Source: Bacteroidota bacterium (lineage in GTDB: Bacteria; Bacteroidota; Bacteroidia; AKYH767-A; 2013-40CM-41-45). Taken from it: a DNA stretch of 64,000 bases. The position numbers and the translations under genes were made by a program. The notes below the pieces were generated by a model that made no database searches, was not told where the DNA came from, and saw nothing but the letters and a program-made list of their open reading frames with translations. The DNA lies in assembly GCA_016713765.1 (NCBI GenBank), contig JADJON010000001.1, positions 1,240,001 through 1,304,000 of the forward strand. Reading direction: 5' to 3'. Shown here piece after piece: positions 35,217-44,156 of the stretch (its first letter is position 1; every line of letters starts with the position of its first letter).

Positions 35217-37593
35217 ATGCCTTCTTCGGTTTCCTGAAAAACTTCTTCTTCCGATTTTCTTCGTCATAATAGCCGTAGCCGTGGTAACCATAGCTATAGC
35301 CGTAGCCGTACCCATAGCGTTGGTTGGTGCCGGCATCGTTGAGCAGGATGCAGAGGTGCTTTGCTTTTCCTTGTTCGTGGATCTCGTTGATCGTTTTGAT
35401 GTACTCCTTCTTCGAGTAATTCTCGCGAACGATGAAGACGTTGATGTCGGCATGGTTCATCAGCACCAAGGCGTCGCTCACGATCCCCACCGGCGGTGTG
35501 TCGATGATGATGTAATCGTAGCGGTCGCGTAACGAGTGGAGCATTTCCAGTGTCCGCTTGTTGGCCAGGAGTTCCGCCGGATTCGGCGGGACCGGACCGG
35601 ACGGGATGATCTCCAATCCGTCGACCGAAGTCTTGTGGATGACTTCTTCCAGCGTCGCGCGACCGATGAGGTAGTTGCTCACCCCGATGGAGTTGTCGAT
35701 GCCGAAATCCTGCACCAGTTGCGGCTTGCGCAAGTCCATACCCACGATGATGACGCGGTAATGCTGCAAGGCCAGGACCGCCGCAAGGTTCAGGGTCGAA
35801 AAGGATTTTCCTTCACCACCCACGGAGCTGGTGATGAGTACGATCTTGTGCTGATCGGCCAGTCCGAGGAACATCAGGTTGGCGCGGATGGAACGGAAGG
35901 CTTCGGCAATGGCCGATTTCGGCTTGGCGCTCACCACCAGGCGTTCACTGCTGGTGTGGTGTCCCACGACGCCGATCACGGGTACTTTCGTCTGCTTCTC
36001 CACATCCTCGCGGTTGCTGACGGTGTTCTTCAGGTAGCCCTGCAGGGCGATGAAGAGAATGGGCAATACCAGCGCGAGGAGGAGCGTGATGATCGCCACC
36101 GCCTTGCGGTTCGGGATCACCGGGATCTCGTTGAAGGATGCGCTGTCCAGCACCTTGTTGTCGGACACGGCCGTTGCCTTGGCGATACCGGTCTCCGCTT
36201 TCTTCTGCAGGAGGTAGAGGTAGATATTCTCATTCACCGAGAAATTGCGCTGGATGCCGAGCAGTTCCCGTTCGATGTTCGGGATCTTGCGGATCGAGCC
36301 TTCGTATTCCGCCAACTGGCCCTGGATCGTACCCAGGCTGACGCGCGTCTGGTTGCGGAGGCTGTTGATGTTCTCGATCAGCGACGCTTTGGTTTCTTCG
36401 ATCTGCTGGTCAATGACCTTGATCGCCGGAGAGTTCTCACTGGCGCCGTACCGCAGGCTGCGCCGTTTGGTCTGCAGATTCTTCAGTTGACCGATCAGGT
36501 CGATCAGCAGGGGATCCGGTGTGCCCAGGCTGGACGGAGCCAGTTGGTCGAGGTCCTTGTTCGACTTTACGTAGTTGTACAGGTAATCCAGCGACTTCAA
36601 TTCCAGCTCGGCTTTAGCCCGGTCGGCATCGACCCGTGTGACACGCTCGAGGTAGGCCTTGGATTCTTCGCTCAGGTCAACGGTTCCTTTTTGTTCCTTG
36701 AACCGCTGGAGTTCCAGTTCGGTCGCGTTGAGGGTCTTGGAGATCTCCTCGAGTTGCTCGTCCACGAACTTCAGCGTCAGCGCGGCGACGGAAGATTTGT
36801 CCTTTACGTCCTGGTTGATGTAGACTTTTCCCAGGGTGTTGAGGAAATCCACGGCACGTTCGGGCACCTGGTCCTGGATGGTGATGTTGATGATGGTCGC
36901 GTCCTTGTTGATCGGTTCGGCTTTCATCTTTTCCGAATACCAGGCGATCAGTTTGTTGGTCGATTGGATGACAAAGCGGAAGTCATCGTCCTGACGTGCC
37001 GCGAAGGAAGGATCGTTCCTTACAATGCGGAGTTTGAATCGGGCTGTCTGGACCTCTTCGCCGAAGCGATGTTTGGAGGAGTAGTTGAAATCGTCCACCA
37101 ACCGGTTGTCCGCTTCGATCTCGAGCTGATAGGTCAGTGAATCCAGCAGGCGGATGTGAAACTCTTCATCGTACACGCCGTCTTGAACATACAGCGGTTC
37201 AACGATGAAGGGGTTGTTCTTGTATATCGGATAACGGAAAAAAGTGGTCTTTCCGTAATAACTGACGCCCAATCCGAGCTCTTCGATGGTTTCCTGCAGG
37301 ACGGATCGGGATCGCAGAATGCCGATCTCCGTGGCGACGTTTTTGACATTGCCGAACAGGTCGCCGGTCAGGATGTCTTCGATATTGCTCGACTTGTTCT
37401 TGCTGTCCTTGATGAGCACACTCGTATTCGCTTCGAATACCGGAAGTGTAAAACGGATGTACAACAGGCCGGCGGTTCCGAAAACGAGTAAGGAGATCAG
37501 GAAGTAGTGCCAGTTCCTACGGATGTTCGAAAAGAGCAGGCGCAGGTCGATCTCGTCGTCGTTGCGTGGACGGTTGTCGGTGCTGGCGCGCAT
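35215..37593 (-). CDS. Wzc-type polysaccharide co-polymerase with BY-kinase domain
   Basis: 792 residues. The first membrane helix (WHYFLISLLVFGTAGLLYI) lies near residue 35, followed by a Wzz-type domain and a long coiled-coil/GNVR periplasmic part. The second helix (AVAIITLLLALVLPILFIAL) lies near 510. The cytoplasmic tyrosine kinase has Walker A VGGEGKSFSTLN near 592, Walker A' IIVGMDLRKPQL and Walker B YDYIIIDTPPVG. The C-terminus carries a tyrosine cluster (RYGYGYGYSYGYHGYGYYD), the usual autophosphorylation tail. It controls chain length and export of a capsule or exopolysaccharide. It is translated right after the Wza-like gene (1-bp gap). A second member starts at 62383. Confidence 0.94.
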   Translation of the reverse strand: MRASTDNRPRNDDEIDLRLLFSNIRRNWHYFLISLLVFGTAGLLYIRFTLPVFEANTSVLIKDSKNKSSNIEDILTGDLFGNVKNVATEIGILRSRSVLQETIEELGLGVSYYGKTTFFRYPIYKNNPFIVEPLYVQDGVYDEEFHIRLLDSLTYQLEIEADNRLVDDFNYSSKHRFGEEVQTARFKLRIVRNDPSFAARQDDDFRFVIQSTNKLIAWYSEKMKAEPINKDATIINITIQDQVPERAVDFLNTLGKVYINQDVKDKSSVAALTLKFVDEQLEEISKTLNATELELQRFKEQKGTVDLSEESKAYLERVTRVDADRAKAELELKSLDYLYNYVKSNKDLDQLAPSSLGTPDPLLIDLIGQLKNLQTKRRSLRYGASENSPAIKVIDQQIEETKASLIENINSLRNQTRVSLGTIQGQLAEYEGSIRKIPNIERELLGIQRNFSVNENIYLYLLQKKAETGIAKATAVSDNKVLDSASFNEIPVIPNRKAVAIITLLLALVLPILFIALQGYLKNTVSNREDVEKQTKVPVIGVVGHHTSSERLVVSAKPKSAIAEAFRSIRANLMFLGLADQHKIVLITSSVGGEGKSFSTLNLAAVLALQHYRVIIVGMDLRKPQLVQDFGIDNSIGVSNYLIGRATLEEVIHKTSVDGLEIIPSGPVPPNPAELLANKRTLEMLHSLRDRYDYIIIDTPPVGIVSDALVLMNHADINVFIVRENYSKKEYIKTINEIHEQGKAKHLCILLNDAGTNQRYGYGYGYSYGYHGYGYYDEENRKKKFFRKPKKA

Positions 37594-37594
37594 G

Positions 37595-38359
37595 TTATTT
37601 GGTTTGGGTCAGGAAAAAGGTGACGGCAATGATGGCGGTGGAGATCACCGAAGCGAAGAGCGTGACCGAAGGGTTGATGTTCTGGAAAGCGCGGCGGCGT
37701 ACCGGAGCGACGTACACGACATCGTCAGGATGCAGGTACCAGGTTTCGGGTGTGAGGCTCGAGCTTTTCGTGAGGTCGATCTTGTATTCCCGCATCTGGT
37801 TGTTCTCCGAGCGCAGCAATTTCACCGCCGAGCGGTCGCCAAAGGTGTTGAGGTCGCCCGCATAACCCAAGGCCTCCGCCAGGGTGATGCGTTCGTTGGG
37901 AACGGGGTAAGTGCCGGGCTTGTTGACTTCGCCGAGCACCGTCACTTTGAAGTTCAGTTTCTTGACGGTCACCAACGGATCTTCCATGTATTCTTTGTAC
38001 TTCGCGGTGATGGCGCGATTGGCTTCCGCGAGTGACATGCCGTTCAGGTTGACCTTCCCGGCCAGCGGTAGGTTGACCTCGCCGTTCTCGGCTACGATAT
38101 AGCCTTTTTCATAAGCCGAACGCGTATCGCTGGTCGGCCGGTCGGCCGGTACTGCGAGATATGGGAATGCTTCCGCGTTAATGGAAAAGATATTGATCGA
38201 GAGAATGTCTCCGGGATAGATCCGGAGCGTATAGGCGCCGGGTTGCGCCAGAGCGGAAGGAAGTCCATCCTGGAAGTACACTATCTTCCGCTGTGGCGTA
38301 CAGGCCGAAAAAAGCAGGGCGATCCACACGAAGTGGAGCAGCGGGAGGATTCTTTTCAT
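37595..38359 (-). CDS. Wza-type polysaccharide export lipoprotein
   Basis: 254 residues. The lipoprotein signal reads MKRILPLLHFVWIALLFSAC. The polysaccharide export domain (YTLRIYPGDILSINIFS) is followed by SLBB-type segments (VTVLGEVNKPGTYPVPNERI and DVVYVAPVRRRAFQNI) and a C-terminal hydrophobic helix (SVISTAIIAVTFFL). It should form the outer-membrane channel that works with the Wzc-type protein encoded just downstream. The acyl-CoA dehydrogenase gene ends 15 bp upstream on the same strand, so it may share that transcript. Confidence 0.92.
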   Translation of the reverse strand: MKRILPLLHFVWIALLFSACTPQRKIVYFQDGLPSALAQPGAYTLRIYPGDILSINIFSINAEAFPYLAVPADRPTSDTRSAYEKGYIVAENGEVNLPLAGKVNLNGMSLAEANRAITAKYKEYMEDPLVTVKKLNFKVTVLGEVNKPGTYPVPNERITLAEALGYAGDLNTFGDRSAVKLLRSENNQMREYKIDLTKSSSLTPETWYLHPDDVVYVAPVRRRAFQNINPSVTLFASVISTAIIAVTFFLTQTK

Positions 38360-38374
38360 CAGCAGGAACGAGGA

Positions 38375-39517
38375 TTATTTCCCGATGATCTCACGGGAAA
38401 TGACGATGCGTTGAACTTCCGATGTGCCTTCGTAGATCTGAGTGATCTTGGCGTCGCGCATCAGTCGTTCGACGTGGAATTCCTTCACGTAACCATAACC
38501 ACCGTGGATCTGTACGGCTTCGGTCGTGACTTCCATGGCCGTTTGGGAAGCGAAGAGTTTGGCCATGGACGAAGCCAGCCCGTAGTCCTGCTTCTGGTCC
38601 TTCAGCCAGGCGGCTTTGAGACAAAGCAGGCGGGAAGCTTCGATGTTGGTGGCCATATCGGCCAGTTTGAACTGGATAGCCTGGTGCTGCGAGATGGTCT
38701 TGCCGAAGGCTTTGCGCTCTTTCGAATATTGCAGGGCAAGTTCGTAAGCGCCCGAGGCGATGCCGAGCGCCTGCGCGGCGATACCGATGCGGCCACCGGT
38801 GAGGGTTTTCATCGCGAACTTGAAACCGAAGCCGTCTTCGCCAATGCGATTTTCTTTCGGGACTTTGACATCCGCGAACATGAGCGAGTGGGTGTCGCTG
38901 CCGCGGATACCCATCTTATTTTCCTTCGGGCCGATCGTAAAACCGGGCATGCCCTTTTCCACGATGAACGCGTTGATGCCTTTGTGACCTTTTGCCACGT
39001 CAGTCTGGGCCATGACCAGGTACACCGAAGCGGAGGAGCCGTTGGTGATCCAGTTCTTGGTGCCGTTCAACAGGTAGTGATCACCCTGGTCGATCGCGGT
39101 GGTGTGTTGCGAAGTAGCATCCGAGCCGGCTTCCGGTTCGGAGAGACAAAAGGCGCCGATGATCTCGCCCTTGGCCAGTGGAACCAGGTATTTCTGCTTC
39201 TGTGCCTCTGAACCGAATGCTTCGAGGCCCCAGCAGACGAGCGAATTGTTCACCGACATGACCACGGATGCGGAGGCGTCCACTTTCGAGATCTCTTCCA
39301 TGGCCAGTACGTAGGAAATGGTATCCATGCCACCGCCGCCGTACTTCGGGTCCACCATCATGCCGAGGAAACCGAGTTCGCCCATTTTACGGATCTGTTC
39401 CGCGGGGAACTTCTGATGGTCGTCGCGCTCGATGACGCCCGGTTTCAATTCTGTCTGGGCAAAATCGCGGGCAGCTTTTTGGATCATCAGGTGTTCTTCG
39501 GTCAGCTCGAAATGCAT
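38375..39517 (-). CDS. Acyl-CoA dehydrogenase
   Basis: 380 residues, the normal size of the family. It oxidises acyl-CoA to enoyl-CoA with FAD in fatty-acid breakdown. Features are MHFELTEEHLMIQKAARDFA, the signature GAFCLSEPEAGSDATS, NGTKNWITNGSSASVYLVMA, and the C-terminal AMEVTTEAVQIHGGYGYVKE, whose Glu-containing EA and GGYGY block marks the active site. It is closest in look to short-chain (butyryl-type) enzymes. A -7 box TAGGTTTG on the minus strand (39598-39605) is a likely promoter element. The genes downstream are polysaccharide export genes, with no metabolic link. Confidence 0.95.
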   Translation of the reverse strand: MHFELTEEHLMIQKAARDFAQTELKPGVIERDDHQKFPAEQIRKMGELGFLGMMVDPKYGGGGMDTISYVLAMEEISKVDASASVVMSVNNSLVCWGLEAFGSEAQKQKYLVPLAKGEIIGAFCLSEPEAGSDATSQHTTAIDQGDHYLLNGTKNWITNGSSASVYLVMAQTDVAKGHKGINAFIVEKGMPGFTIGPKENKMGIRGSDTHSLMFADVKVPKENRIGEDGFGFKFAMKTLTGGRIGIAAQALGIASGAYELALQYSKERKAFGKTISQHQAIQFKLADMATNIEASRLLCLKAAWLKDQKQDYGLASSMAKLFASQTAMEVTTEAVQIHGGYGYVKEFHVERLMRDAKITQIYEGTSEVQRIVISREIIGK

Positions 39518-39610
39518 GGCAGTCGCTTGTTCTTAATTCGTTGTTTTTCGGGGAAAACGCCGCATTTCCAACCGGGAAAGGGCGTATTTTGTGCGGACAA
39601 ACCTACGGAT

Positions 39611-41047
39611 TTGAACGGTATTCTAAAAGAATGGAGAAGCGTAACGCGAAGGCTGGCTTTCAGCATTTGCGTGTCGCTCCTATGTCCGTTTATGACCTTG
39701 AAAGTTAGCGCGTTGGAGCCGACTTGTGCGGCTGTTATCCGACTCGACCCGCAGTGTGAACACGAGGGTATTCGGGCTGCACAATTGACCGATGGAACTT
39801 ATCTGCTGGTTGGCAATCTGGTTAACACCGCTACCGGTTCGGGCACCATCGCCATTTGCCATTTGAATGAATACGGCGATACGATTTCTACACGACAATA
39901 CGGATCAAGCGGCGCCCTCTGGACATTGACCGATTGGTGCGCAACGGTCAATGGTTGGATGCTGGCTGGTGTCGTCGATAGCGTGGGCAACACCTCGGGT
40001 GCAATCTGGCAGATCGATAGCACGGGTCAATTGATCACGCAAGTCCGTTATCGGATGACCGGCGAACGGGTTCGGTTCACCGCGCTGGTCGACGCGCTGG
40101 AAGGCGGCTGGTTGCTGGCGGGTTATCGGCTGGAAATCGCGACCAACCGTTACCGTTTCCATGTGCGCAAACTGGACGACGCCTTACAAACTACCTGGAC
40201 AAAGGATTACAACATCCGTTTAGGACAGTTGCTCGATGCGGAACAGGTTCCCGACTCATCCTATCTGTTTACCGGGTACCTGCTCGATCAGGGCGATACC
40301 AGTGGCTGCCTGTTTGTGCTGCATACCGACCTGCTCGGCGATTCGCTCTGGCTTCGGAAGTATTTCGGAAATGGATGGGCTTCCGGCGCTTCGCTTGCGC
40401 AGCTGCAAAGTGGTTTTGTCGTGGCAGGAGCGACTTCCGTTTCCTCGGTATCTCCATCCGATCGCTTTGTGGTGCGGTGCAACGAACCGGGTGATTCGCT
40501 CTGGACGCGATCGCTTGGAACGGCCAACCAGGAACGTATTCATGACATACTTCCGGTTGAAGACGATTGCCTGCTTTTAGTTGGGGAATCCGCTTCGCAA
40601 CTGGATGTAACCAAATTCGATTCTTCCGGCTCCTTGCTTTGGTCGCATACGCACATGGCCGGATTGAACGATCGGGGGAAGCACGCTTTTCAAACGGCGG
40701 AGGGTAACTATGCGATCGTGGGTACGGCTGGTGCCGGCAGCGGTTCTTCCGCATTTTATTTCCTGGTAATGGATACTTCGGGTGCAATCGTCCTCAACCT
40801 GGTTGATGGGTTTCCGAAACCCAATTACCTGCATTTTTATCCGAACCCGGCAAAGGGGATCGTCCGTCTCGCTCCTGGTCCCGTCAAAGACCTGGTAATC
40901 TTCGATCTCCTCGGGCGTGTCCGGATGCGCGTTCCGGAAGCACGGGAAAGTTTGGATCTGGGATCATTATTACCCGGTTGTTATATCGTGGAAGCGGAGA
41001 ACGAGTCGGGGGCGCACCTTCAGGGTAAACTAATCGTTGCGGAATGA
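39611..41047 (+). CDS. T9SS-sorted secreted protein, propeller-like
   Basis: About 478 residues from a TTG at 39611. This start keeps a full signal peptide (EWRSVTRRLAFSICVSLLC then PFMTLKVSALEP). An ATG at 39692 would lose it, and starts further upstream run into the divergent acyl-CoA dehydrogenase gene. Repeated blocks (LTDGTYLLVGNLV, LEGGWLLAGYRLE, VPDSSYLFTGYL, QLQSGFVVAGATS, VEDDCLLLVGESA) spaced by about 50 residues suggest a beta-propeller. The C-terminus is a T9SS type A domain (YPNPAKGIVRLAPGPVKDLV ... LLPGCYIVEAENE). Function is unknown. The stop overlaps the anmK start by 4 bp. Confidence 0.85.
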   Translation: MNGILKEWRSVTRRLAFSICVSLLCPFMTLKVSALEPTCAAVIRLDPQCEHEGIRAAQLTDGTYLLVGNLVNTATGSGTIAICHLNEYGDTISTRQYGSSGALWTLTDWCATVNGWMLAGVVDSVGNTSGAIWQIDSTGQLITQVRYRMTGERVRFTALVDALEGGWLLAGYRLEIATNRYRFHVRKLDDALQTTWTKDYNIRLGQLLDAEQVPDSSYLFTGYLLDQGDTSGCLFVLHTDLLGDSLWLRKYFGNGWASGASLAQLQSGFVVAGATSVSSVSPSDRFVVRCNEPGDSLWTRSLGTANQERIHDILPVEDDCLLLVGESASQLDVTKFDSSGSLLWSHTHMAGLNDRGKHAFQTAEGNYAIVGTAGAGSGSSAFYFLVMDTSGAIVLNLVDGFPKPNYLHFYPNPAKGIVRLAPGPVKDLVIFDLLGRVRMRVPEARESLDLGSLLPGCYIVEAENESGAHLQGKLIVAE

Positions 41048-42114
41048 GTCCGGAAACTTACCAGGTGGTCGGATTAATGTCCGGTACTTCGCTCGACGGA
41101 CTGGATATCGCGTTGTGTGAGTTCGTCCGAGGCGATACCTGGAGCTATCGGATCGTGGAAGCGGAGACCGTGACGTATCCCGAAAGCATCGCATCCCTGT
41201 TGCGAAGCATTGATAAAGCGGATGCTGAATCGCTTGTAAAAGCGCAGGTACATTATGGGAGTTACCTCGGGGAACAAGTCCGGAAGTTCCTGGCCGAACG
41301 CAGCTGCAGCGCGGATTTCGTCTCCTCCCACGGGCACACCATCTACCATCAACCCGGTAACGGTTTTACGTTCCAGTTGGGCGATGGCGCCGCACTTTCG
41401 GTAGCTGCGGGATTGCCGGTGGTGAGTGATTTCCGCATGCAGGATGTGGCGCTCGGAGGACAAGGCGCTCCGCTCGTGCCGGTGGGCGACCAACTGTTGT
41501 TCGGTGAATTTACGCACTGCCTCAACCTGGGTGGGATCGCGAACATATCGTTCTCAGCGGGTAATCGTCGTGTAGCCGGAGACCTGTGCCCGTGCAACCT
41601 TTTGCTCAATCCGGTAGCTGCACGGCGAGGATTACCCTTCGACCGCGATGGCCTGCTGGCACAAGACGGACAACCCAATTCGGAATTGTTGGCGGAGCTG
41701 TCGGCTTTGCCCTATTATCGGCGGTCAATGCCCAAGTCGCTCGGTCGCGAAGATCTGGAGCGGGATTATGATCCCATCCTATCCCGATTCAGGTTGCGCG
41801 AAGAGGACTTGCTTGCTACGCTTTGCGAACACATCGCGACCAGCATTGCCGCCGGGATACGTGCTCCTGAAGGGTTGTCTGCATCTGGCAAACTTCTGGT
41901 AACCGGCGGAGGCGCACGCAACCATTACCTGTTGGAGTTGATCCGAAAAAAATCTCCGGTCGAAGTCTGTGTTCCCGACGGATCCATCATTGACTTTAAA
42001 GAAGCGTTGATATTCGCTTTCCTCGGGTTACTTCGCTGGCGACAGGAAGTCAACGTACTCGCGTCCGTCACCGGTGCACACAGGGATCACTGTGCAGGTT
42101 CGATTTATCTATGA
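41044..42114 (+). CDS. anmK: Anhydro-N-acetylmuramic acid kinase
   Basis: 356 residues. It opens with the family motif VGLMSGTSLDGLDIALCEF. FVSSHGHTIYHQPG, LNLGGIANISF, CPCNLLLNPVA and LLVTGGGARNHYLLELI follow. The enzyme cleaves the 1,6-anhydro bond and phosphorylates anhydro-MurNAc from recycled cell wall in the cytoplasm. The start overlaps the stop of the preceding secreted-protein gene (ATGA), so the pair is translationally coupled, an odd partnership with no obvious functional tie. Confidence 0.95.
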   Translation: MSPETYQVVGLMSGTSLDGLDIALCEFVRGDTWSYRIVEAETVTYPESIASLLRSIDKADAESLVKAQVHYGSYLGEQVRKFLAERSCSADFVSSHGHTIYHQPGNGFTFQLGDGAALSVAAGLPVVSDFRMQDVALGGQGAPLVPVGDQLLFGEFTHCLNLGGIANISFSAGNRRVAGDLCPCNLLLNPVAARRGLPFDRDGLLAQDGQPNSELLAELSALPYYRRSMPKSLGREDLERDYDPILSRFRLREEDLLATLCEHIATSIAAGIRAPEGLSASGKLLVTGGGARNHYLLELIRKKSPVEVCVPDGSIIDFKEALIFAFLGLLRWRQEVNVLASVTGAHRDHCAGSIYL

Positions 42115-42135
42115 ACGACGCAAGAGCTGATAATG

Positions 42136-42164
42136 AAAAAGGCCACCATTCGGCGGCCTTTTGT
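42136..42164 (+). terminator. Terminator after anmK
   Basis: aaaaaggcc / ggccttttg arms flank a short loop (accattcggc). A and T runs on both sides may allow it to serve the convergent minus-strand gene too. Confidence 0.7.
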
Positions 42165-42181
42165 ATTTAAGTCAGTAGGGA

Positions 42182-42661
42182 TCAGAAATCGTCTTCGTCT
42201 TCGTCGAAGTCATTCATACCACCGGAGTCTTCCATATTGATATCCTCATCCATGGACATTTCCATGCCGTTGTCCTCGTCACTTGCCTCGGTCAGCGGAC
42301 GGATCTCGATGATCTCTTCCTGCATGGAAATCACCTTCGGTTGTTCGAACGGAATTTCGGGTGACTTTACCGGTTTCGGCGCTGCGGGTTTTTTCGCTGC
42401 GGGTTTCGGAGCCGCAGGTTTTTTAGCCGCTGGTTTTTTGGCTGCCGGTTTTTTCGCGGCTGGTTTCTTTGCTGCGGGCTTTTTCGCTGCAGCTTTTTTC
42501 GCAGCCGGTTTTTTAGAAGCCGCTTTCTTCTTGGCGACGGGTTTTTTAGCCGCTTTCTTTGCGACTTTTTTCCGGGCCGGTGCGGCCTTCTTGGCTTTCT
42601 TGGCCGGAGCCTTTTTAGCCTTGGCTTTCGCCTTCTTCGCGGGCTTCTTCTTGGTTGCCAT
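42182..42661 (-). CDS. Histone-H1-like Lys/Ala/Pro-rich protein with acidic tail
   Basis: 159 residues. The first 100 are built from Lys, Ala and Pro, with the pentamer AAKKP repeated about eight times in tandem, as in histone H1 C-terminal tails and bacterial H1-like proteins that bind and compact DNA. From about residue 100 the composition switches to an acidic tail ending EDSGGMNDFDEDEDDF. The combination suggests DNA binding moderated by an internal acidic competitor. The pentamer codes are degenerate but clearly repetitive at the DNA level, so length may vary between strains. A full promoter lies upstream (42693-42723). Confidence 0.85.
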   Translation of the reverse strand: MATKKKPAKKAKAKAKKAPAKKAKKAAPARKKVAKKAAKKPVAKKKAASKKPAAKKAAAKKPAAKKPAAKKPAAKKPAAKKPAAPKPAAKKPAAPKPVKSPEIPFEQPKVISMQEEIIEIRPLTEASDEDNGMEMSMDEDINMEDSGGMNDFDEDEDDF

Positions 42662-42692
42662 GGTGCGTTGGGTTCTTTGAAGTGGTGGTAGG

Positions 42693-42723
42693 CAAACTTA
42701 TTTCCGTGAATCCAAAATTACAA
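42693..42723 (-). promoter_or_regulatory. Promoter of the histone-H1-like gene
   Basis: On the minus strand TTG (42723-42721) and TAAGTTTG (42700-42693) are 20 nt apart, an exact consensus match. Confidence 0.8.
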
Positions 42724-42790
42724 GAACAATTATTCACCATACAACCGATTCCGGAAAAAAAATCGTGGACCCGGTCGGGGTTTGCCTTGG

Positions 42791-42821
42791 TTGTCCGGTG
42801 CGGCTATTTGCCGTAGGTTTG
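42791..42821 (+). promoter_or_regulatory. Promoter of the amino-acid dehydrogenase gene
   Basis: TTG at 42791-42793 and TAGGTTTG at 42814-42821 are 20 nt apart. The ATG follows 8 nt after the -7 box, so the transcript would have only a few leader bases. Confidence 0.8.
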
Positions 42822-42829
42822 CCCCGCCA

Positions 42830-44101
42830 ATGAGTACCATGAATCAATCGTTGCCTGTCGCCGAAGCCCTCCGGGTTAAGGATCTGATCCGTCGTTTTGA
42901 AGAAAAGCGTCCGGAGATCGTATTCGAATGGAAAGATGCTGAAACCGAAGCGGAGGGTTGGATCGTCATCAACTCCCTGCGGGGTGGTTCCGCCGGTGGC
43001 GGTACCCGGATGCGGAAGGGCCTGGACAAGCGGGAGGTAGAATCCCTCGCAAAAACGATGGAAATCAAGTTTTCTGTCAGTGGCCCTCCCATTGGCGGGG
43101 CGAAGTCCGGGATCAATTTCGATCCGTCCGATCCCCGCAAGCAGGGGGTTTTGGAACGATGGTTCAAGGCGGTGATGCCCCTGTTAAAGACCTACTATGG
43201 GACGGGCGGCGACCTGAACGTGGACGAGATCCACGACGTCATCCCGATCACGGAAAAGCTGGGACTCCGGCACCCGCAAGAGGGAACGGTCGTAGCCCAC
43301 TTCAATGCCGGAGAGGAGCAAAAGGCCCGGATCATCGGCCAGCTTCAGCGCGGCGTGAAAAAGCGCCTGGAGGACCTGGCCTATTCGCCGGAACTCACCC
43401 GACCCATTACCGTGGCGGATATGATCACCGGCTATGGGGTGGCTGTTTCGGTCCTGCATTATTACCGCTTATGGGGCGGAAGTGTCAAGGGCAAACGCGC
43501 GATTGTGCAGGGGTGGGGTAACGTAGGGGCCGCCGCGGGCTATTACCTCGCCCAGATGGGCGTTTCGATTGTCGGAATCATCGATCGTCAGGGCGGTCTG
43601 ATCAAGGCATCGGGCTATTCTTTCGAAGAAGTACGGGAATTGTTCCTCCAGCGTCAGGGTAATCAGTTGAACGCGGAGGGAATCATACCGTTTGATAAGA
43701 TCAATCAGGAAATCTGGCAGACCGGTGCCGAAATTTTCGTTCCGGCTGCGGCATCCCGCCTGGTACAACGCGAGCACTTGGATGCTATGCAATCCAAGGG
43801 GCTGGAAGTGATCGCCTCCGGAGCCAATGTCCCGTTCGCGGACAAGGAGATCTTCTTCGGACCGATCATGGAGTTCGCCGACAACAACTGCAGTGTGATT
43901 CCGGATTTCATCGCGAACTGTGGTATGGCGCGGGTATTCCGCTATCTGATGAATGATGAAACGCCGATCACCGATGAGGCCATCTTCCACGATGTTTCCG
44001 AATGCATCGGCGGCGCCTTGGAAGCCGTGTATCATCGCAATCCGGGAAAACGTGGATTGAGTCAGACGGCCATTGAGATCGCGCTGGAAAAGTTGATCTG
44101 A
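42830..44101 (+). CDS. Glu/Leu/Phe/Val-type amino-acid dehydrogenase
   Basis: 423 residues from the ATG at 42830 (MSTMNQSL). The ELFV dehydrogenase signature is readable: RGGSAGGGTRMRKGL, FSVSGPPIGGAKSGINFDP with the catalytic Lys, and GTGGDLNVDEIHDVIP. The Rossmann domain reads KRAIVQGWGNVGAAAGYYLA. It oxidatively deaminates an amino acid with NAD(P), or runs in reverse to assimilate ammonium. Which amino acid is used cannot be read. The earlier in-frame ATG at 42782 lies upstream of the promoter box and is rejected. A strong terminator follows the stop. Confidence 0.92.
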   Translation: MSTMNQSLPVAEALRVKDLIRRFEEKRPEIVFEWKDAETEAEGWIVINSLRGGSAGGGTRMRKGLDKREVESLAKTMEIKFSVSGPPIGGAKSGINFDPSDPRKQGVLERWFKAVMPLLKTYYGTGGDLNVDEIHDVIPITEKLGLRHPQEGTVVAHFNAGEEQKARIIGQLQRGVKKRLEDLAYSPELTRPITVADMITGYGVAVSVLHYYRLWGGSVKGKRAIVQGWGNVGAAAGYYLAQMGVSIVGIIDRQGGLIKASGYSFEEVRELFLQRQGNQLNAEGIIPFDKINQEIWQTGAEIFVPAAASRLVQREHLDAMQSKGLEVIASGANVPFADKEIFFGPIMEFADNNCSVIPDFIANCGMARVFRYLMNDETPITDEAIFHDVSECIGGALEAVYHRNPGKRGLSQTAIEIALEKLI

Positions 44102-44116
44102 TAAGCTGTTAACTTT

Positions 44117-44153
44117 GACCGGGAAGATGCTCGTCTTCCCGGTCGTTTATTTT
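44117..44153 (+). terminator. Terminator after the dehydrogenase gene
   Basis: The stem gaccgggaaga / tcttcccggtc (11 bp) with loop tgctcg is followed by gtttatttt. It ends 3 bp before the next gene's ATG. Confidence 0.9.
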
Positions 44154-44156
44154 GCC

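Noticed and set aside
35536..37140. 534-codon + strand frame opposite the Wzc-type gene
   Set aside because: The minus-strand protein has complete Wzz and kinase motifs; the + frame has none.
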